From positions 1 through 31,113 of the forward strand of contig CAYGTC010000055.1 in NCBI GenBank assembly GCA_964352735.1: DNA of 31,113 nt, in the 5' to 3' direction. Source of the stretch: NORP309 sp964352735. Its GTDB lineage: Bacteria > Pseudomonadota > Gammaproteobacteria > Xanthomonadales > Marinicellaceae. Below are positions 25,241 through 31,113 of the stretch, in pieces. Below the pieces are notes generated by a model, which was given only the letters and a program-made list of their open reading frames with translations, was not told the origin of the DNA and did not search any database. Made by a program: the position numbers and the translations under genes. Every line of letters begins with the position of its first letter. Positions within the stretch are counted from its first letter, which is position 1.

Positions 25241-25267
25241 AGCGACAACTTTAGTAAAGATTATGAA

Positions 25268-25645
25268 ATGAGCAATAAACCATCGCCAACTGAATTGATA
25301 ATTCTTAAAAATCTATGGAAACAATCACCATTAAGCGCCAGAGAAATTCATGAGAAAGCGCTCTCTCAATTGCAATGGTCTTATTCTTCAACCAGAAAAA
25401 CATTGGATCGTATGCATGACAAGAAATACCTCAAAGTTGAGAAGTGCCATGGCATCAATGTGTATTTACCTTTGGTGAGCAAAGTCAAGACTGTTGCCAG
25501 TTTTGTCAGTGATTTTGCCAATCGAGTACTGGAGGTAAACGAACCATTACCTGTGTCCATGTTTGCTGACAGTAAACTTCTTGACGAAGATGAATTGGCA
25601 GAACTTGAAGCCTTGTTAAACAACAAAGAAAATCATCATGACTGA
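25268..25645 (+). CDS. BlaI/MecI/CopY-family transcriptional repressor
   Basis: A 125-residue winged-helix repressor. The DNA-binding domain (about 5-70) shows the family pattern: TELIILKNLW, SAREIHEKAL, then WSYSSTRKTLDRMHDKKYLKVEK. The C-terminal helices (about 70-122) would dimerise and hold the cleavage site used by the M56 partner in the Bla/Mec systems. The stop overlaps the M56 start by 8 bp. In staphylococcal BlaI and MecI, sensor-triggered proteolysis relieves repression; the same logic is inferred here, but no beta-lactamase or PBP2a gene follows. Confidence 0.9.
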   Translation: MSNKPSPTELIILKNLWKQSPLSAREIHEKALSQLQWSYSSTRKTLDRMHDKKYLKVEKCHGINVYLPLVSKVKTVASFVSDFANRVLEVNEPLPVSMFADSKLLDEDELAELEALLNNKENHHD

Positions 25646-27083
25646 CTTGATTGATATAGCCATAACCATTACCACAGCTTGTATTTTTAGTGTCGTCATC
25701 AGCTTAATTGTTGCCACTGTTCATCATTTGTATCAGTCTAGCCACAATTCTACAGCACAGTGGCCAGATCATTGGTTGGTGATGATAATTTTAAGTGTAT
25801 TGCCTTTCATTTATTGCATACTGCCAATCAATGCACAACCTATAATAAATTTCAATATCAATCCTTTGCCTTTGATTCATGAGTTGCACAACAATGTATT
25901 GAACACCCCATCAGAACAGCGCATGACTCACAACATAATCGGCTATGACGGGCTATCGTTGGCTTTGATATTGTGGTTGTTGATTTGGTCAAGCATCAGT
26001 TTATATTCCGTTTATAGACAGTTGCGAGGTATCCATCACCTCAAAAAAATCATAAAGCACGCATTGGTATTGGATGATGCAAGTGCTCTTGCTGCCAGTC
26101 ATTTAGAAAAACTCCAAAACTTGCATGACAAAACCGGAGTTGAAATCCGTATTACACAACAAAAAATCTCTCCATTTGTATGCCAGTGGGTTAAAAAATA
26201 CTTGGTAATACCACAAAGATTATTGATGAATTTAGATGCGCAACAATTGGACTTGATCATCAGTCATGAAATGGCCCACCTCAAGAAACACGACGCACCA
26301 TTAATGTTATTGGTGCAAATGTTATCATCGGTGATGTGGTTTAATCCATTGATCAATAAATTCATTCAGCACATGAATTGTGCCATTGAAATGCGTTGCG
26401 ACAATCACGTTTTATCGCACAAACCTCATTTGCGAAGGACCTATGCACAATTGGTGCTAAAGGTCCTGCGCGAATCTGTAACCCAGACTTCGAACCCTAA
26501 GGTTACAGCCTTCTCAAACACAAAACATAGGAGTATTAGCATGAGAATTAACAACATAATGAAAGCATCTGAGCAAGATGTCAAGTCAAAATACCGAAAA
26601 ACCACACTGTATGGTCAAGCCTTGGTATTGGCCTGCATGACTTTTATAACACAATCACAATTGCAGGCAGCTCCATTAACTGAAACTACTGAAACTTTTG
26701 TTCATCCGGTAAAAGAGGCAAAAGTTACATCACGTTATGGCACTAAAAATAAATTCCATAAATTTCATAAGGGCATTGATCTGGGTGCAAAAAAAGATAC
26801 TCCTATCGTTGCCATAGCCAATGGAACCGTACGGATATCAACAGATCAGATAGAAAACCGCAAAAACTACGGCAAAATCATTATTATTGATCACGCCGAT
26901 GGCTTGCACAGTGTTTATTCACACTTAAACAGCAGAACCGTGCAACAAGGTCAAAAAATAAAAGCAGGAGAACTGATAGGTTATGTCGGTGAAACAGGTA
27001 AAGCCACCGGACCACATTTGCACCTGGAAATCAGAAAAGGTGATGAACACCTGAATCCCAGTGATTATATTGATTTCAACTGA
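25638..27083 (+). CDS. BlaR1-like M56 membrane metalloprotease fused to M23 (LytM) peptidase
   Basis: 481 residues. Transmembrane helices at about 8-29, 46-64 and 104-126 precede the M56 protease domain with HEMAH (210-214) and the third zinc ligand in EMRCD (251-255). A fourth helix at 322-344 leads to the periplasm. In BlaR1 a penicillin-binding sensor follows; here there is an M23 domain instead, with ligands His377-x3-Asp381 (HKGID) and HxH 460-462 (HLH), plus His424. These match active LytM-type endopeptidases that cut peptidoglycan cross-bridges. So one chain may bind or cleave cell wall outside and cut the repressor inside. M23/M56 fusions are known as an annotation class, but I know of no established mechanism. 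Confidence 0.9.
   Translation: MTDLIDIAITITTACIFSVVISLIVATVHHLYQSSHNSTAQWPDHWLVMIILSVLPFIYCILPINAQPIINFNINPLPLIHELHNNVLNTPSEQRMTHNIIGYDGLSLALILWLLIWSSISLYSVYRQLRGIHHLKKIIKHALVLDDASALAASHLEKLQNLHDKTGVEIRITQQKISPFVCQWVKKYLVIPQRLLMNLDAQQLDLIISHEMAHLKKHDAPLMLLVQMLSSVMWFNPLINKFIQHMNCAIEMRCDNHVLSHKPHLRRTYAQLVLKVLRESVTQTSNPKVTAFSNTKHRSISMRINNIMKASEQDVKSKYRKTTLYGQALVLACMTFITQSQLQAAPLTETTETFVHPVKEAKVTSRYGTKNKFHKFHKGIDLGAKKDTPIVAIANGTVRISTDQIENRKNYGKIIIIDHADGLHSVYSHLNSRTVQQGQKIKAGELIGYVGETGKATGPHLHLEIRKGDEHLNPSDYIDFN
26527..26543 (+). promoter_or_regulatory. Internal ribosome-binding site and in-frame ATG
   Basis: ATAGGAG (26527-26533) stands 7 nt before an ATG (26541-26543) that is in frame at codon 302 of the M56-M23 gene. 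The product would be 180 residues: MRINNIMK, a hydrophobic stretch ending SQLQAAP that could act as a signal peptide, then the whole M23 domain. The operon's annotated starts have weaker ribosome sites. Initiation here is inferred, not shown. Confidence 0.4.
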
Positions 27084-27096
27084 TTATTAACAGAAT

Positions 27097-27135
27097 ACCA
27101 TTACCATTGATCATGCAGGTTTCAATGGTAATGGT
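27097..27135 (+). terminator. Hairpin separating the M56-M23 gene from the deacetylase
   Basis: A perfect 14-bp stem: ACCATTACCATTGA (27097-27110) pairs with 27122-27135 around an 11-nt loop. It starts 13 bp after the M56-M23 stop and is followed by GTCTTT, a weak T-run. It probably ends or attenuates the BlaI operon. The ATG at 27107 lies inside it, which argues against that start for the deacetylase. Confidence 0.6.
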
Positions 27136-27178
27136 GTCTTTAAGATATATACTTTTGTTTAATGGGTTTAATACAACA

Positions 27179-28081
27179 ATGATGAAAATAAGACACTATT
27201 TCTATTTACTTTTTATACCAATGACCGTGCTGGCTCAACCAACCATCAGCATTACTTTTGATGATGGAAATATCAAAGACATGCCGGGATATGCATTTGA
27301 ACAATGGAATGAAAAAATCCTCAACCACCTTGAAAAACATAACACTCAAGCCATTTTTTTTGTAAGGACTGGCGACAAAGACAATGAAAAAGGTCAACAC
27401 TTATTAAGCAGTTGGGATAAGGCTGGCCATGGCATAGCCAATCACACCGTTAACCACCCCAATTACAACAGCAAAAAAACCACCACAAGTCTTTTTTCGA
27501 ATGAGTTATTGGAAGCTGATAATGTCATCAATAAATACCAAAACCACGTCAAACTCTTCAGATTCCCTTATTTGAAAGAAGGCAACACTCAAGAAAAAGT
27601 GGATTATTTAAAAAAATTTATGAGTGATCACGATTATAGCAACGGCCATGTAACGATCGATGCATCGGATTGGTATATTGATCAGAGGTTAATCAAAAGA
27701 CTCCAAGACAATCCTCAAGCTGATATTGATGGGTATAAAAAATATTACCTAAAACACATCTATGAACGTGCCATGTATTATGAAAAGCTGTCTTATCAGC
27801 TCAATAAACGACACATCAAACATACATTGTTATTACATCACAACCTCAGCTCAGCTTTATTTTTAGGTGATTTAATCACACTGTTTAAACAAAAAGGCTG
27901 GCAAATCACCTCAGCTGTTGAAGCTTATCATGACCCGATATTCAATGCTCAACCCTCACACAGTGGAGAAAGCTTAATCTGGGCCTTGGCAAAAGACGAT
28001 GACAACCTTAAAGATACACTCCGATACCCCGCGGAAGATGGAAACTATGAAAAACCACACATGGATCAGCTGGGTTTATAA
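27179..28081 (+). CDS. Secreted polysaccharide deacetylase (NodB/CE4-like)
   Basis: 300 residues from this ATG (the next codon is also ATG). Residues 1-19 are a Sec signal peptide ending VLA. The frame could extend back to 27107, but that would bury the signal peptide and start inside a hairpin. NodB motifs: TFDDG (26-30, catalytic and metal Asp28/29), H89-T-V-N-H93 (metal His), RFPY (127-130), DW (163-164) and LLLHHN (216-221). The pattern is that of a metal-dependent N- or O-deacetylase acting on peptidoglycan or an exopolysaccharide in the periplasm. Its place after the M56-M23 gene suggests a cell-wall role, though the hairpin between may make it a separate unit. Confidence 0.85.
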   Translation: MMKIRHYFYLLFIPMTVLAQPTISITFDDGNIKDMPGYAFEQWNEKILNHLEKHNTQAIFFVRTGDKDNEKGQHLLSSWDKAGHGIANHTVNHPNYNSKKTTTSLFSNELLEADNVINKYQNHVKLFRFPYLKEGNTQEKVDYLKKFMSDHDYSNGHVTIDASDWYIDQRLIKRLQDNPQADIDGYKKYYLKHIYERAMYYEKLSYQLNKRHIKHTLLLHHNLSSALFLGDLITLFKQKGWQITSAVEAYHDPIFNAQPSHSGESLIWALAKDDDNLKDTLRYPAEDGNYEKPHMDQLGL

Positions 28082-28135
28082 TGTTGACCCATCAATGGTG
28101 AATCAAGTCACAAATGTATCTTTTACACCGCAGCG

Positions 28136-29074
28136 TTAAAAATTGATAACCAGTTTTCCAACAACCCTTCCCGTTGCGCTTATTGTGTGTGCTTGTGCAA
28201 TGTCTTTGGCATCAAATGTTTGCGCAACAACAGGAATCAATTGTTTTGTTTCAACCAACCTTTTCAATTCCTTCAACTGATCATGGTTTGGTTTAACCAT
28301 AATCAGCTTACTGGTTTTTTTCATAATCATTGAGGTGATTGGGCTCAATAAATGCCCAATGGATGGTAATGTACTGACATAAACACCACCTGACTTCATG
28401 CTTGACTGGACCTGAAATATTGAGCGCTTAGCCACACAATCAAAAAAAACATCATAACAGCCTTTATTGGCTAACAAGTCATCTTTGCTGTAATCAATCA
28501 CAGTGTCAGCACCGAGCTCTTTTACCAGTGAAACATTCGCTGTACTGCACACTGCGCTGACATGACAACCATAAGCTTTAGCGATTTGTGTTGCCATGAT
28601 ACCAACGCCACCAGATGCGCCATTGATCAGAACTTTATCTTCAGCCTTGATGGATGCAAGACCAACCAATGCTTGATAAGCCGTCAGTGCAGCATTGGGA
28701 ATGGCTGCCGCTTGTTGATCGGTGAGAGTGCTTGGTATTGGAGAGATGTTTTCTGCTTTTACTTTAATGTATTCGGCATAAGCCCCACCTTTAAAAGAGT
28801 CAACTTTACCCCAAACACGATCATTGATTTGATAGGCATTAACATTTTTACCCAAACATTCAATGGTGCCGGCAAAATCTGAACCCAATACTGTAGGGGG
28901 CTTAAGTCCGGTTTTTATTTTTATTTGACCACTGCGAATTTTCCAATCGACAGGATTGACAGAAAATGCCGCAATTTTAACAAGAATTTCATTGTCATTG
29001 ATGCGTGGTTGCTCCATTGTTCCGTATTGTAAAACAGACGCATCTCCATACCTTTTTGTAATGATGGCTTTCAT
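28136..29074 (-). CDS. Zinc-independent MDR-family NAD(P)H oxidoreductase (quinone-oxidoreductase-like)
   Basis: A 312-residue medium-chain dehydrogenase/reductase. The N-terminal GroES-like part has NPVDWKIRSG and LGSDFAGTIE; the Rossmann part has NGASGGVGIMATQIA (151-165), the NADPH loop of the zeta-crystallin/quinone reductase group. The structural-zinc cysteine loop is absent, so a two-electron reduction of a quinone or enone by NADPH is expected in the cytosol. It is a single gene facing the deacetylase, with no clear terminator in the 54-bp gap between them. Confidence 0.88.
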   Translation of the reverse strand: MKAIITKRYGDASVLQYGTMEQPRINDNEILVKIAAFSVNPVDWKIRSGQIKIKTGLKPPTVLGSDFAGTIECLGKNVNAYQINDRVWGKVDSFKGGAYAEYIKVKAENISPIPSTLTDQQAAAIPNAALTAYQALVGLASIKAEDKVLINGASGGVGIMATQIAKAYGCHVSAVCSTANVSLVKELGADTVIDYSKDDLLANKGCYDVFFDCVAKRSIFQVQSSMKSGGVYVSTLPSIGHLLSPITSMIMKKTSKLIMVKPNHDQLKELKRLVETKQLIPVVAQTFDAKDIAQAHTISATGRVVGKLVINF

Positions 29075-29294
29075 GCTGTAGATCTCATCTTAAGAGAATC
29101 AAATAAAACCACAATCACGTCAATTAATCAATAGGTCAATTTTCCTAAATTCCCCCCAACCCTAGCCCAAATATTTCATCATAGATTGGTTTTTAGGGAT
29201 AAAATTTATTTCTCTATCGATTTGATCAAATATTCTGGATAGCTTGGTAAGGTTTAACCAGCAATTCGTAAGAAGTTTTATTCACAATCTTTGT

Positions 29295-29300
29295 TATAAT
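29295..29300 (+). promoter_or_regulatory. Extended -10 promoter of the sulfatase gene
   Basis: A perfect TATAAT with TG one base upstream (29292-29293) forms a strong extended -10, which makes a good -35 unnecessary. Transcription would start near 29307, downstream of the earliest in-frame ATG (29244), supporting the ATG at 29340 as the true start. Confidence 0.5.
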
Positions 29301-29339
29301 GATGATCAAACTCACCCACTAAAATACAGGAGCATTCAC

Positions 29340-31013
29340 ATGGCAAACTTTTGGGGGCCTTTCACTCAACAGCCCAACATACTCATCTTGATGACTGATC
29401 AACAAAGAACCACTCAACATTATCCTTCGGGTTGGGAAGCAGCCAATCTGCCCAATTTAACAGCATTGAAACAATCTGGCATCACATTCAACAATGCCAT
29501 GACCAATACCACTGCTTGTTCACCCAGTCGTTCAGTCTTGTTCACCAGCACTTACCCGACACTTAATGGGGTCACATCTGTAGGAGGCACCTTAAAAATC
29601 AATCAAAACATTCGGTTACCAGATGACTCACTCTTACCTCTTGCCACCTTGGGTCAAATCATGCAAGACTCACAAATACTGCCCAGTAATGTGAACTACC
29701 AAGTCGCTTACAAAGGTAAATGGCACCTTGATGGCAGTTATCAATCCGGTTTATCGGCCGCTGAACAACAGGCAGACCAAGATACTTTGACCAGTGATGA
29801 TCAAGACATGCAAAACACTTATGGATTCCCAGGTTGGACTTCACCAGATTTTGGTACAGCCATGTCGATGGGAGCTGGACCAGTCCCACAGTCGGCTTAT
29901 TATACCTTAGGCGCAGGCATTGGACAAAATGACGTGCGCGTCACCAATGGTACAAGTTATCCTGACTCAGGCACAACATCGGTCAGCAATGCCGTAGATT
30001 TCTTGTCCAACTACTCGCCCAACGGTGATGGCAGCAATCCTTTCTTGTTAACTGTATCTTTGCTCAATCCTCACGATGTCTGGGTTTCACCGTACCATTA
30101 TGACGCGGCTGGTTTTAAAAAAGATTCTGATGGCTTATACCCCTGGCAGAAAGTGCCTTTTACCGACATCACTTTACCTGACACCTATCAATTAACCGAT
30201 GACCAAATCAATGGCAAACCAAGTATTCAGAGCACTTTCAGAACAGGCTATAGTGATGATCAATCACTCGATTATGTTCGATTTTACGCCTATTTGGAAA
30301 CGCTGACCGATGCCTTATTGGGAGATGTTGTATCAGCATTAAATAGCAACCCCAATAATCTAGGCACCAATACCCTCATCATTCGTCTGGCTGATCATGG
30401 AGAAATGGCCATGGCTCAAGCTGGCATGGTTGAAAAAGAACATGAAGTCTATAATGAAACGCTGCAAATACCCATGATTTTTGCTCACCCTGATTTGGCC
30501 CAAGGCGCAAGCAATGACAGCTTGGTGGGAATGCTTGATGTGATTCCTACCATCGCAGAAATGTCAGGTATTGATGTCTCTTTATTAAAAAGCACCTATG
30601 CCATTCAAGGCAACAGTTTAAGCAACTTATTACTTGATCCGAACACCAGCACAGATAACGATCAATTGTTATTTGCTACCGATGATGATGGCGCTCATAT
30701 CCGCTGTTTGATTGACAATGGTGCCTATTTGGCCAAATATGCTGTCTATTATGATTTCAGTAACTCTGGTGACAACAACAATGGTTCTGCCTCAAATTTT
30801 CAATATGAAATGTATGATTATTCTCAGGACCCAAGCCATCGCAACAGTGAGGCCAGCAATCTGCTGCCATTGGCAGGGTATGGCACAGGCACCATCACCG
30901 CACAAATTCAGACACTCTGGCACCACATGCACAATGAGTTGACACTGAAAGCCGCTGATTTTGGCCAGTTGCCTGATAACTGGCCAGCAGCACCTCCACT
31001 GCCCAATCATTAA
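29340..31013 (+). CDS. Formylglycine-dependent sulfatase-family hydrolase
   Basis: 557 residues from this ATG, which has ACAGGAG 7 nt upstream. A longer reading from 29244 would begin before the promoter. Alkaline-phosphatase-fold motifs: metal Asp20 (LMTDQQ), C60-S-P-S-R64 in which Cys60 should be converted to formylglycine, YKGKWH (124-129), NPHD and LADHGEM for metal and sulfate binding. It needs a maturase (FGE or anSME) not present here. No signal peptide is visible, so it is probably cytosolic like choline sulfatase and phosphonate monoester hydrolases. Sulfate ester, phosphonate or phosphodiester substrate remains open. The C-terminal Asn/Asp/Gly-rich stretch (SNSGDNNNGSASN) looks like a surface loop. 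Confidence 0.9.
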   Translation: MANFWGPFTQQPNILILMTDQQRTTQHYPSGWEAANLPNLTALKQSGITFNNAMTNTTACSPSRSVLFTSTYPTLNGVTSVGGTLKINQNIRLPDDSLLPLATLGQIMQDSQILPSNVNYQVAYKGKWHLDGSYQSGLSAAEQQADQDTLTSDDQDMQNTYGFPGWTSPDFGTAMSMGAGPVPQSAYYTLGAGIGQNDVRVTNGTSYPDSGTTSVSNAVDFLSNYSPNGDGSNPFLLTVSLLNPHDVWVSPYHYDAAGFKKDSDGLYPWQKVPFTDITLPDTYQLTDDQINGKPSIQSTFRTGYSDDQSLDYVRFYAYLETLTDALLGDVVSALNSNPNNLGTNTLIIRLADHGEMAMAQAGMVEKEHEVYNETLQIPMIFAHPDLAQGASNDSLVGMLDVIPTIAEMSGIDVSLLKSTYAIQGNSLSNLLLDPNTSTDNDQLLFATDDDGAHIRCLIDNGAYLAKYAVYYDFSNSGDNNNGSASNFQYEMYDYSQDPSHRNSEASNLLPLAGYGTGTITAQIQTLWHHMHNELTLKAADFGQLPDNWPAAPPLPNH

Positions 31014-31020
31014 TCTGTAA

Positions 31021-31059
31021 AATCAATATCCAGTTTTAACAATCATCTGGATATTGATT
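31021..31059 (+). terminator. Hairpin downstream of the sulfatase gene
   Basis: A perfect 13-bp stem: AATCAATATCCAG (31021-31033) with 31047-31059, loop 13 nt, starting 7 bp after the stop. A short ATTTAG follows instead of a U-tract. It probably terminates or stabilises the sulfatase mRNA. Confidence 0.6.
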
Positions 31060-31113
31060 ATTTAGTCGACCCTGATAAACTCCTAACCTCTTGATAGCCA
31101 ACGATATAATCTA

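Noticed and set aside
25268..27083. Beta-lactam resistance operon
   Set aside because: The BlaI/BlaR1 likeness is real, but there is no penicillin-binding sensor domain and no beta-lactamase or PBP gene in the neighbourhood.
27107..27178. Upstream start of the deacetylase
   Set aside because: It lies inside a 14-bp hairpin and would put 24 residues in front of a good signal peptide.
29244..29339. Upstream start of the sulfatase
   Set aside because: The extended -10 promoter (29295-29300) and the AGGAG ribosome site both point to the ATG at 29340.
1..31113. CRISPR array, tRNA genes, prophage or toxin-antitoxin pair
   Set aside because: No regularly spaced repeats, tRNA-like cloverleaf ends with CCA, phage genes, or adjacent small toxin/antitoxin genes were seen on either strand.

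Overview
The window is AT-rich bacterial chromosome of gammaproteobacterial type. The strongest evidence is the divergent rluC / rne pair separated by a long leader (the arrangement known from Escherichia coli), an RNase E whose catalytic and zinc-link residues fall at exactly the E. coli positions (D303, D346, C404, C407), and NfuA, CnoX/YbbN, Lhr and cytochrome c5-like proteins. The low GC and large Lys/Asn-rich proteins would suit a marine lineage such as Marinicella, but that genus guess is inference only. I see no rRNA or tRNA gene, CRISPR array, prophage or intact insertion sequence inside the window.

Layout. Position 1-60 carries a strong leftward promoter of stable-RNA type that fires out of the window. 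132-4726 (minus) holds a small lipoprotein and a 1316-residue Lhr helicase. 4802-5293 (plus) is a membrane-anchored cytochrome c5-like protein, ended by a bidirectional terminator. 5419-7842 (minus) is a tight esterase - nfuA - cnoX operon (Fe-S delivery and redox/chaperone functions). 7931-11514 (minus) is a tandem pair of secreted paralogues. 11624-16441 is the divergent rluC / rne locus, with a roughly 500-nt structured leader and an RNase E with an unusually long Lys-rich tail. 16681-18823 (minus) is a two-gene operon of membrane-anchored proteins sharing a six-cysteine pattern.

19129-22679 (plus) is a metabolic run: hutI, an overlapping MFS transporter, a DUF3820 protein and a GNAT protein with a partly duplicated C-terminus. 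22777-24975 (plus) pairs a small lipoprotein with a membrane-embedded spermidine-synthase-like protein; a perfect 16-bp hairpin sits between them. 25268-27083 (plus) is a BlaI-type repressor overlapping a BlaR1-like M56 membrane protease whose periplasmic sensor position is occupied by an M23 (LytM) peptidase. It is preceded by a promoter with a BlaI-like dyad. A secreted NodB-type polysaccharide deacetylase follows after a hairpin. The window ends with a zinc-independent quinone-oxidoreductase-like enzyme (minus) and a sulfatase with a CSPSR formylglycine motif (plus).

The most interesting parts are the BlaI / M56-M23 module, which looks like a cell-wall-sensing or cell-wall-cleaving relative of the beta-lactam-response system and has a strong internal ribosome-binding site in front of the M23 half; the rne leader and tail; the six-cysteine membrane pair; and a recurring set of long intergenic hairpins without U-tracts. 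Several start sites were moved downstream of the longest reading frame (rne, the MFS gene, the spermidine-synthase-like gene, the deacetylase, the sulfatase), for reasons given in each entry.
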